From assembly GCF_900129545.1 (NCBI RefSeq), contig NZ_FQWB01000002.1:124001-188000 (forward strand): DNA of 64,000 nucleotides. The letters are read 5' to 3'. The notes under the pieces are model-generated. The model made no database searches. It was not told the origin of the DNA and worked only from the letters and a program-made list of their open reading frames with translations. Shown in pieces: positions 41,140-48,789 of the stretch (within the stretch, counting starts at the first letter, position 1; each line of letters starts with the position of its first letter). The position numbers and the translations under genes were made by a program. This DNA is from Flavobacterium fluvii. Its GTDB lineage: Bacteria; Bacteroidota; Bacteroidia; Flavobacteriales; Flavobacteriaceae.

Positions 41140-42414
41140 ATGTTAATCGAATCAAGCAAAATTGCTTCACATAATGACGGTTTATTAAAATCTCATAAAA
41201 ATAAATTGGTTTTCACGGCTTCTGAAATTGCAGAAACGGAAAGCATCATCCAAAAATTAATTGATTTCCAAATTGCCATTCCATCTTGGGCTTTAGGCAC
41301 GGGAGGAACACGTTTTGGTCGTTTCCCGGGTGGTGGAGAACCTCGTTCTTTGGAAGAAAAAATCGAAGACGTAGGTTTGCTACACGCTTTGAACAATGCT
41401 TCTGGTGCTATTTCTTTGCACATTCCTTGGGATATTCCAACAGATCGCAATGCGATTAAAGCATTGGCGGCACAACACGGATTGAAATTTGATGCGGTTA
41501 ATTCGAACACTTTTCAAAATCAAGCTGATCAAGAGCATTCTTATAAATTTGGGTCTTTGCAAAACGTGAACAAAGCGGTTCGCAAACAAGCCATTGCACA
41601 CAATATTGAAGTAATCCAACAAGGAATCGAATTGGGTTCCGAGTCATTGACTGTTTGGCTTGCCGACGGTTCTTGTTTTCCGGGACAACTAAATTTCCGT
41701 AAAGCGTATCAAAACACTTTGGAAAGTTTGGAAGAAATTTATGCTGCCTTGCCTTCTAACTGGAAATTATTCTTGGAATACAAATGTGCCGAGCCTAATT
41801 TCTATTCAACTACAGTTGCCGATTGGGGGCAATCGTATTCTTATGTGAAAAAATTGGGAGACAAAGCTAAAACTTTAGTTGATTTAGGGCACCACCTTCC
41901 AAACGCCAATATCGAGCAAATTGTTTCTTTATTGTTGATGGAAGATAAATTAGGTGGATTCCACTTCAATGATTCTAAATACGGTGATGACGATTTAACT
42001 GCCGGTGCATTGAAACCTTATCAATTGTTCTTGATTTTCAATGAATTGGTTGAAGGTATGGATGCTAGAGGAATGAACCACGCAACTGACTTAGGTTGGA
42101 TGATTGATGCTTCACATAACGTGAAAGACCCAATGGAAGATTTGTTGCAATCTGTAGAAGCGATCATGGTGGCTTATGCACAAGCGCTTTCTGTTGACAG
42201 AAAAGCATTGGAAATTGCACAGGAAGAAAATGATGTGGTAAAAGCGCAAGAGATTTTACAAAATGCTTTCCGTACCGATGTTCGTGCATTAGTAGCTGAA
42301 GCTCGTTTGCGTTCTGGTGCTGCGCTTAATCCAGTTGGATTATACCGTCAGTTGGCTGTACGTGATGCTTTAATTGGAGAAAGAGGATTGAAAACGGTAG
42401 CTACTGGTTTGTAA
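41140..42414 (+). CDS. rhaI: L-rhamnose isomerase, RhaI type
   Basis: A 424-residue TIM-barrel isomerase of the RhaI kind (Pseudomonas stutzeri type) rather than RhaA. Typical features are WALGTGGTRFGRFPGGGEPR, SLHIPWD, the metal-binding Glu in LFLEYKCAEPNFY, Asp/His in LVDLGHHLPNANIEQI and GFHFNDSKYGDDDL. It converts L-rhamnose to L-rhamnulose. It lies between the aldolase/dehydrogenase and kinase genes, completing the phosphorylative pathway. Confidence 0.94.
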   Translation: MLIESSKIASHNDGLLKSHKNKLVFTASEIAETESIIQKLIDFQIAIPSWALGTGGTRFGRFPGGGEPRSLEEKIEDVGLLHALNNASGAISLHIPWDIPTDRNAIKALAAQHGLKFDAVNSNTFQNQADQEHSYKFGSLQNVNKAVRKQAIAHNIEVIQQGIELGSESLTVWLADGSCFPGQLNFRKAYQNTLESLEEIYAALPSNWKLFLEYKCAEPNFYSTTVADWGQSYSYVKKLGDKAKTLVDLGHHLPNANIEQIVSLLLMEDKLGGFHFNDSKYGDDDLTAGALKPYQLFLIFNELVEGMDARGMNHATDLGWMIDASHNVKDPMEDLLQSVEAIMVAYAQALSVDRKALEIAQEENDVVKAQEILQNAFRTDVRALVAEARLRSGAALNPVGLYRQLAVRDALIGERGLKTVATGL

Positions 42415-42550
42415 TTCAAATCTTTGTGAATAAATAGAAGTTGCACAAATTTGACACGATTTTAAACTAAATAAGTGTTGGGTTTGTGCAATTCTTGGAT
42501 AATAAAATGAATATAATCCGTTTTTCGGACTGTCTATAAAATAGTTAAAA

Positions 42551-43906
42551 ATGAATGTAGTTGCGATTTTTGATATTGGGAAAACAAACAAGAAAGTCTT
42601 TTTGTTCAACGAAAATTATCAAATTGTATGGGAGAAATCAGTGATTCTTGCCGAAACGGTGGATGAAGATGGTTTTCCCTGCGAAAATATTTTGGAACTC
42701 AGCAAATGGGTAGCCGATAGATTGACTGAACTGAAAGAATTGAAAGATTATATCCTGAAAGCTATTAATTTCAGTACCTATGGCGCCAGTTTTGTCTATG
42801 TTGATGAACAAGGCAAGGCTTTGACACCGCTGTACAATTATTTGAAGCCTTATCCGGAAACCTTGTTGGAGAATTTTTATCCAAAATACAAAGGGAAGAA
42901 AAAATTTGCCGTTAAAACTGCTTCACCTGTTTTGGGAAGTTTGAATTCTGGAATGCAAATTTATAGATTCAAGGAAGAAAAACCAGATTTGTTCGCGAAG
43001 GTAAAATATTGCCTGCATTTGCCCCAGTATTTGAGTTCCATTTTGACTCAGCAATATTTCACGGATATTACAAGCATTGGTTGCCATACCGGACTTTGGA
43101 ATTTCAAGAAGATGAAGTATCATAAATGGGTGACCAACGAAGGAATAATAGACAAATTGCCGCCTATTCAAAATGTGGAAGAAACCTTGAAAATCGAGGA
43201 CGGAATTTCGGTTGGAATTGGTTTACATGACAGTTCTTCGGCCTTAATTCCATATACCATAAATTTTACGGAGCCTTTTGTGTTGTTGTCAACAGGAACT
43301 TGGAGCATTTCCATAAATCCGTTCAATGATACGCCTTTGACTTCCGATGAATTGAAAAAAGACTGTTTGTGCTTCTTGCAAAACAAAAAAATACCGGTAA
43401 AAGCTGCCCGATTGTTCGCCGGAAATACACATGAAGTTCAATCCAAACGTATTTCGGAACATTTTGGTTTGCCAAATGATTTCTACAAAGAGATTACCTA
43501 TAACAAGGATATTATTGCCGATTTGAGGATTACAAACTTCAAGGAAAGCTCTTTTAACACCGATAGTTATATCGAAAAATGTCCTTTTGAGAACAGAAAT
43601 CTGGAAGGTTTTAAAAACCACGAGATTGCCTACCATCAATTAATTTTGGACATCATTGCACAACAAGTGCTTTCGACAAGATTGGTCATCGACAACAGTC
43701 CTGTCAAGAAAGTTTTTGTGGATGGCGGTTTCAGCAAGAATTCCATCTTCATGAATTTATTGGCGCAGGCTTTCCCAGAAATGGAGGTCTATGCCGCTTC
43801 AATGGCGCAAGCCAGTGCTTTGGGAGCTGCTTTGGCCATTCACGAAAGCTGGAATCCAAAACCGATTCAAAACGACTTGATTGATTTGAAATTTTACAAA
43901 CATTAA
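42551..43906 (+). CDS. FGGY-family carbohydrate kinase, probable rhamnulokinase
   Basis: A 451-residue FGGY kinase. The phosphate-1 motif is VVAIFDIGKTNKKVFLFNE, the second is LLSTGTWSISINPF, and the adenosine motif is VFVDGGFSKNSIFMNLLAQA followed by ASALGAAL. FGGY kinases phosphorylate sugars or polyols; between rhaI and the lut genes, phosphorylation of L-rhamnulose at O1 is the straightforward role. It is not obviously orthologous to E. coli RhaB, so the substrate is inferred from context. Confidence 0.88.
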   Translation: MNVVAIFDIGKTNKKVFLFNENYQIVWEKSVILAETVDEDGFPCENILELSKWVADRLTELKELKDYILKAINFSTYGASFVYVDEQGKALTPLYNYLKPYPETLLENFYPKYKGKKKFAVKTASPVLGSLNSGMQIYRFKEEKPDLFAKVKYCLHLPQYLSSILTQQYFTDITSIGCHTGLWNFKKMKYHKWVTNEGIIDKLPPIQNVEETLKIEDGISVGIGLHDSSSALIPYTINFTEPFVLLSTGTWSISINPFNDTPLTSDELKKDCLCFLQNKKIPVKAARLFAGNTHEVQSKRISEHFGLPNDFYKEITYNKDIIADLRITNFKESSFNTDSYIEKCPFENRNLEGFKNHEIAYHQLILDIIAQQVLSTRLVIDNSPVKKVFVDGGFSKNSIFMNLLAQAFPEMEVYAASMAQASALGAALAIHESWNPKPIQNDLIDLKFYKH

Positions 43907-43948
43907 ATGGATTGTGCTTAACTGATACTTAAAATATATTTTTATGTG

Positions 43949-44016
43949 AATTTCACGAATTAACACGAATTTTTAATCTAAAATATAGACTGGAATTGGT
44001 TAAAATTCGTGAAATT
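43949..44016. repeat. Inverted repeat after the rhamnulokinase gene
   Basis: AATTTCACGAATT (43949-43961) and AATTCGTGAAATT (44004-44016) are perfectly complementary. The motif CACGAATTA also occurs in the 10385-10520 element, pointing to one repeat family. Confidence 0.7.
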
Positions 44017-44137
44017 TGTGTTTTAAAAATAGTTGTAGTCCACAAAGTGGATAATCATAAAATAATTTGATTATCCGTTACTAATGCCAACAGGAATTTT
44101 GTTGGTTTATAAAAAAAATAAAGTTATTTTTCTCTTG

Positions 44138-44193
44138 AAACCATTAAGATATTAAGGTTCATTAAGGATAAAAACTTAATATCTTAATGGTTT
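44138..44193. repeat. 19-base perfect inverted repeat before lutA
   Basis: AAACCATTAAGATATTAAG (44138-44156) and its exact complement (44175-44193) enclose an 18-base loop that itself contains a third ATTAAGG unit. It forms a long stem in the 353-base spacer between the kinase gene and lutA; no clear promoter was found there. Confidence 0.8.
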
Positions 44194-44259
44194 AAAAAAA
44201 TATAGTAATTTTTTTGGTTTGCTTTGCGGACAGTAATACAAAATAATAAATAACTTACC

Positions 44260-45015
44260 ATGAAAATAGGACTTTTTATACCCTGTTATGTAGATCAGTT
44301 TTATCCGAAAGTGGGTATTGCCACCTATGAATTGTTACAAAAATTAGGATGTGATGTTAGTTTTCCAATGAAGCAAACCTGTTGTGGCCAGCCAATGGCA
44401 AACAGCGGATACGAGCATTTGACCAAAGGTTGCGATGCCAATTTCGTGGCCAATTTTGCCGAATTCGATTACATCGTTTGTCCTTCTGGAAGTTGTGTCT
44501 TGCACGTAAAAGAGCATTTGCACGACGAAAAAAACGAAGCATTGGCTACCAAAATCAGAAAATCCGTTTTCGAATTAACGGAATTCATCACCGATATTTT
44601 GAAAGTGGAAAGCATAGACGGTCATTTCCCACACAAAGTAGGTTTGCACCAAAGCTGCCACGGACAACGTGGATTGAAGCTTTCGCAAATGAGCGAGTTG
44701 AATGCTCCTTTTTTCTCCAAACCAGAACAATTGTTGGCTAAAATGAGCGGAATCAATTTGGTTTCCTTGAACAGAAAAGATGAATGTTGTGGTTTTGGAG
44801 GTACGTTTTGCGTGACCGAGGAAGCCATTTCCGTTAAAATGGGAAAAGACCGCATCAAAGACCACGAAGCCCATCAGGTTGAATATATTACTGGTTTCGA
44901 CATGTCTTGCTTGATGCATATGGAAGGTATTTTGAGAAGAGAGCAAAGTCCAATCAAGACGATTCACATTGCCGAAATATTGAATTCGTCCACAGTGAAA
45001 ATCGAAATTAAGTAA
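44260..45015 (+). CDS. lutA: L-lactate utilisation protein A, (Fe-S)-binding oxidoreductase subunit
   Basis: A 251-residue protein with two cysteine-rich CCG-type domains: MKQTCCGQPMANSGY in the first half and HQSCHGQRGLKLS with KDECCGFGGTFCVTE in the second. These ligate Fe-S clusters as in heterodisulfide-reductase-like and glycolate/lactate oxidase subunits. With LutB and LutC it oxidises L-lactate to pyruvate, passing electrons to the quinone pool. It is separated from lutB by a GH28 gene 33 bases downstream. Confidence 0.93.
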   Translation: MKIGLFIPCYVDQFYPKVGIATYELLQKLGCDVSFPMKQTCCGQPMANSGYEHLTKGCDANFVANFAEFDYIVCPSGSCVLHVKEHLHDEKNEALATKIRKSVFELTEFITDILKVESIDGHFPHKVGLHQSCHGQRGLKLSQMSELNAPFFSKPEQLLAKMSGINLVSLNRKDECCGFGGTFCVTEEAISVKMGKDRIKDHEAHQVEYITGFDMSCLMHMEGILRREQSPIKTIHIAEILNSSTVKIEIK

Positions 45016-45048
45016 CGAATTTTTTAGTCTTAAAAATTTAACTCCATA

Positions 45049-46419
45049 ATGAAAAAATTGACCCTGGGTTTAGCCGTATTTGTTTCACTTGTTTTCTTGT
45101 CATTCAAGACGGATAAATCTACTGTTACCATAAAAGAAGTTGTCGTTGAAGCGCCTTTTGAAATGTCGGCCATTAAAACACCGGATTTCAGCAATTGCAA
45201 GAAACTGTCCATTGTTGATTTTGGTGCAATAAAAGGGGACAAGGAGAAAACTTCCAAAGCCATCAATAAAGCGATTGAAAAAGCCAGTAAAATGGGTGGT
45301 GGAATAGTCGTTATTCCCGAAGGAGAATGGCTGACAGCGAAAATTCACTTCAAAAGTAATGTCAATCTGCATTTGGATAAAGGAGCAGTCCTGCTTTTTT
45401 CTGAAGATCCAAAGGATTATTTGCCTGCCGTAAACAGTACTTGGGAAGGATATGAATGCCTTAATTATTCTCCGTTGATTTATGCTTACCAATGCAAAAA
45501 TATCGCCATTACGGGTGAAGGACAATTAAAAGCAAAAATGGATGTTTGGAAAACTTGGTTTACAAGACCCAAAGGACACATGGAAAGCTTGAAGCGTTTA
45601 TACAATTTGGCTTCTTACAATAAACCAATGGAAGAGCGACAAATGGTCAATGACAGCGCACATTTCCGTCCCCAATTCATACAATTTAACCGTTGCGAAA
45701 ATATTTTGATGGATGGTGTTACCATAACGAATAGCCCTTTTTGGACGATTCACCTTTTTCTTTCCAAGAATGTTATTCTTAGAAACCTAAAAGTGTATGC
45801 ACACGGTCACAACAATGACGGAGTAGATCCAGAAATGAGTGAAAATGTATTAATTGAAGATTGTGTTTTCGACCAAGGCGATGATGCTATTGCAATTAAA
45901 TCGGGTTGTGGTAAAGGTGCTTGGTTATTAAATACACCGTCTAAAAATATTGTTATCCGAAACTGTACCATTAAAAATGGACACCAATTGGTAGCCATCG
46001 GAAGCGAATTATCGGGTGGTGTCGAAAACGTGTTTATCGACAAATGTACTGTCGTGGATGGCGCCAAATTAAACCATTTGCTGTTTATAAAAACCAATGA
46101 GCGAAGAGGAGGATACGTGAAAAATATTTACATGAGCAATATCGTTGCGGGCAAAATCGACCAAGGAATCATGGGAATCGAAACGGATGTATTGTATCAA
46201 TGGCGAGATTTGGTTCCTACCATAGAACGAAGACTTACCCCGATAAAAAATGTCTATCTCGAAAACGTGAAAGCTACCGACGTGAAATTCATTTCGAGAG
46301 TATTGGGGCAGAAAGAGCTTCCTGTGGAAAATGTATTTCTGAAGAATGTTCATGCCGATTTGATTAAAGGAAACCTTAGCATACACGAAAATCTCTTGAA
46401 TTTCGAGAGCCAGAATTGA
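45049..46419 (+). CDS. Glycoside hydrolase family 28 (polygalacturonase-like), inside the lut genes
   Basis: A 456-residue right-handed beta-helix enzyme with an N-terminal signal or anchor (about 1-19). The catalytic Asp set is recognisable: NNDGVDP (Asp257), the pair in QGDDAIAIKSG (Asp278, Asp279) and the His of NGHQLVAIGSE (312). The usual RIK motif reads FIK (346-348), so a substrate-binding Arg is replaced by Phe. GH28 enzymes cleave polygalacturonan, xylogalacturonan or rhamnogalacturonan from pectin. Location between lutA and lutB, next to rhamnose genes, favours a rhamnogalacturonan-derived substrate. Confidence 0.9.
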   Translation: MKKLTLGLAVFVSLVFLSFKTDKSTVTIKEVVVEAPFEMSAIKTPDFSNCKKLSIVDFGAIKGDKEKTSKAINKAIEKASKMGGGIVVIPEGEWLTAKIHFKSNVNLHLDKGAVLLFSEDPKDYLPAVNSTWEGYECLNYSPLIYAYQCKNIAITGEGQLKAKMDVWKTWFTRPKGHMESLKRLYNLASYNKPMEERQMVNDSAHFRPQFIQFNRCENILMDGVTITNSPFWTIHLFLSKNVILRNLKVYAHGHNNDGVDPEMSENVLIEDCVFDQGDDAIAIKSGCGKGAWLLNTPSKNIVIRNCTIKNGHQLVAIGSELSGGVENVFIDKCTVVDGAKLNHLLFIKTNERRGGYVKNIYMSNIVAGKIDQGIMGIETDVLYQWRDLVPTIERRLTPIKNVYLENVKATDVKFISRVLGQKELPVENVFLKNVHADLIKGNLSIHENLLNFESQN

Positions 46420-46509
46420 TAAAATAAGCATTGGAAAAGGTGCTAAAAGTTATAACATAAAAATGATTGCAGAGAGTTTATAATCTTCAATTTTTAAACT
46501 GATAAAAAG

Positions 46510-47910
46510 ATGTCTTCAAACAAAATAATGCAACATAGCGAAGCCGCTGCCATTTTCAACAAAGATGAAAAAAGGGTAGATTGGCACGACGAAACTCTTT
46601 GGTTTGTTCGAGAAAAAAGGGATAAAGCCGCTTTTCAAATTGCGGACTGGGAAGTATTGCGAGAAACCGCTTCGCAAATCAAGAACAACGTGCTTTCGAA
46701 TATCAATGATTATTTGGTCGAATTTGAAGCAAATGCCCTTAAAAACGGCATCATTGTGCATTGGGCTGCCGATGGAGCCGAACACAATAGAATTGTCCAT
46801 TCCATTATGGAAAAACACGGCGTGAAGCAAATGGTCAAGTCCAAATCGATGCTTACCGAAGAATGTCACCTGAACGAATATTTGTCCGAAAAAGGAATTG
46901 ACGTCATCGATTCCGATTTGGGTGAACGCATCGTACAACTTCGAAAAGAACCGCCAAGTCATATCGTTTTGCCTGCCATACACCTTAAAAAACAAGATGT
47001 AAGCGAGACTTTCCACGAACATCTTGGAACCGAAAAAGGGAACAACGACCCACAATATTTAACCGAAGCCGCGCGATTGCACCTCAGGGATACTTTCCTT
47101 ACCAGAAAAGTGGCCTTGACGGGAGTCAATTTTGCCATTGCCGAAACGGGAGAAATCGTGGTTTGCACCAATGAAGGAAATGCCGACATGGGCGTTCACC
47201 TTGCCGACGTGCATATTGCCTGCATGGGTTTCGAAAAAATAATCCCGCAACGCAAACATTTGGGGGTTTTCTTGAGATTATTGGCTAGAAGTGCAACGGG
47301 GCAACCTATTACCACTTTTTCGAGCCATTTCAAAAAACCAAGAGACGGAAAAGAATTGCACATTGTCATTGTGGACAATGGCAGAACTACGCAATTGGGT
47401 AGAGCAGATTTCAGGAATTCATTGAAATGCATCCGTTGTGGTGCTTGCATGAATACCTGTCCAGTTTACAGACGAAGCGGCGGACACAGTTATCATACTG
47501 CCGTGGCGGGACCAATTGGATCCATCTTGGCACCAAATCTCGATATGAGCAAGAATGCCGATTTGCCTTTTGCCAGTACGCTTTGCGGTTCTTGTACCAA
47601 TGTTTGTCCCGTGAAAATTGACATTCACGACCAATTGTACAAATGGCGTCAAGTATTGGTAAAAGAAGGTTATACGCCAACGTCAAAAACCATTGCCATG
47701 AAAGGAATGTCGGCTGTTTTGTCTAATCCAACCGTGTTTGATTTGGCAGGTAAAATGGGAAGATTCGTGATTAAAAATGCGCCTTTTATGGTAAACAATA
47801 GCCTGAATGCGTGGTACAAGCAAAGAGAAATGCCTGCGCCACCCGAAGAATCATTCAGGGAATGGTACAAGAAAAACGGAAAAGAATTTAAAGGAAAAGA
47901 CAATGAGTAG
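46510..47910 (+). CDS. lutB: L-lactate utilisation protein B, iron-sulfur subunit
   Basis: A 466-residue protein with an N-terminal LUD domain (about 50-300, including VNFAIAETGEIVVCTNEGN) and a ferredoxin-type region with CIRCGACMNTCPVYRR and CGSCTNVCPVKIDIHDQLY, giving two 4Fe-4S clusters. A C-terminal domain of about 90 residues follows. It is the catalytic core partner of LutA and LutC. The last codons overlap the lutC start by 8 bases. Confidence 0.95.
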   Translation: MSSNKIMQHSEAAAIFNKDEKRVDWHDETLWFVREKRDKAAFQIADWEVLRETASQIKNNVLSNINDYLVEFEANALKNGIIVHWAADGAEHNRIVHSIMEKHGVKQMVKSKSMLTEECHLNEYLSEKGIDVIDSDLGERIVQLRKEPPSHIVLPAIHLKKQDVSETFHEHLGTEKGNNDPQYLTEAARLHLRDTFLTRKVALTGVNFAIAETGEIVVCTNEGNADMGVHLADVHIACMGFEKIIPQRKHLGVFLRLLARSATGQPITTFSSHFKKPRDGKELHIVIVDNGRTTQLGRADFRNSLKCIRCGACMNTCPVYRRSGGHSYHTAVAGPIGSILAPNLDMSKNADLPFASTLCGSCTNVCPVKIDIHDQLYKWRQVLVKEGYTPTSKTIAMKGMSAVLSNPTVFDLAGKMGRFVIKNAPFMVNNSLNAWYKQREMPAPPEESFREWYKKNGKEFKGKDNE

Positions 47911-48490
47911 CAGAGCCAGTATTTTAGAAAAAGTAAAGCAAAACCAGCCTTCAACGGTTAGTGAATTGCCCAATCTGACTTTTTTGGGGTTGGAAACTTA
48001 TGATATTCTCGAAAAGTACAAAACGATCCTGAAAAGTATTGGAGGTGATTTTGTTGAAGTTTCAAATTACGATGGTGTAATTGACTTTGTCAAGAAAAAT
48101 TATGCAACCGATAAACGTATGATTACCACCATTCCCGAATTGGCTGAAATTGATACTACTGATTGGTTCAATGACGATCCCCATTCCTTGGAAGACGTGG
48201 AATTGACTTTGGTCAAAGCCCATTTTGGCGTTGCCGAAAACTCTGCTCTTTGGGTAACGGACGATATTTTGGGACAAAGAGTTTCGACTTTTATTCCGCA
48301 ATATTTGGCCATAATCGTCAATAAAAAGGATATTGTGTCCACGATGCATCAAGCTTATGAGCGCATCGGAAACCAAGAATATGGTTTCGGGACTTTCATT
48401 GCCGGTCCGTCCAAAACTGCCGATATTGAGCAATCGTTGGTATTGGGAGCTCACGGTGCGAGAGGTTTGACCGTGTTTTTGATGGAGTAA
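47903..48490 (+). CDS. lutC: L-lactate utilisation protein C
   Basis: A 195-residue LUD-domain protein: start MSSRASILEKVKQNQPST, then FGVAENSALWVTDDILGQR and FIAGPSKTADIEQSLVLGAHG with the conserved glycine-rich end. I use ATG 47903, which overlaps the lutB stop; the longer open frame upstream would duplicate lutB codons in another frame. With LutAB it makes the non-flavin lactate dehydrogenase complex. Confidence 0.94.
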   Translation: MSSRASILEKVKQNQPSTVSELPNLTFLGLETYDILEKYKTILKSIGGDFVEVSNYDGVIDFVKKNYATDKRMITTIPELAEIDTTDWFNDDPHSLEDVELTLVKAHFGVAENSALWVTDDILGQRVSTFIPQYLAIIVNKKDIVSTMHQAYERIGNQEYGFGTFIAGPSKTADIEQSLVLGAHGARGLTVFLME

Positions 48491-48512
48491 ATTGAAATTG
48501 TATATAAACAAC

Positions 48513-48550
48513 AAAATCCTGTAAATCATTTGGTTAACAGGATTTTTTTT
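48513..48550 (+). terminator. Intrinsic terminator after lutC
   Basis: AAAATCCTGT (48513-48522) and ACAGGATTTT (48537-48546) form a 10-bp stem followed by more T residues, ending the lut transcript. Confidence 0.88.
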
Positions 48551-48699
48551 GGAATGGATTTGTGAATGCGTACTTAGGTTGTTGTTTTTAGTTTAAAAAT
48601 AAACAGTAATTTTCGTTAGACTTACTTCGTCAGTTTGTTGTCAATCGGGTATTATGGTTGCGAATATGGAGAGGTAGAGTTCAATTCAATTATCGGCAT

Positions 48700-48707
48700 T
48701 ATTTTTG
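48700..48707 (+). promoter_or_regulatory. Candidate -7 box for the MG2-like gene pair
   Basis: TATTTTTG matches TAnnTTTG exactly, 83 bases before the first ATG at 48790. No TTG stands at the expected upstream distance. Confidence 0.35.
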
Positions 48708-48789
48708 ATAAACTTAATAATTGTTTTCTTAGAAAAATAAAGATATTTTGTGAAATAAAACTAAAAATAATTTGTCTGTTCCAAAGCCA

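Noticed and set aside
44138-44193. CRISPR-like or tandem repeat array before lutA
   Set aside because: Only one pair of inverted arms and one partial unit are present, with no regular spacers and no cas genes.
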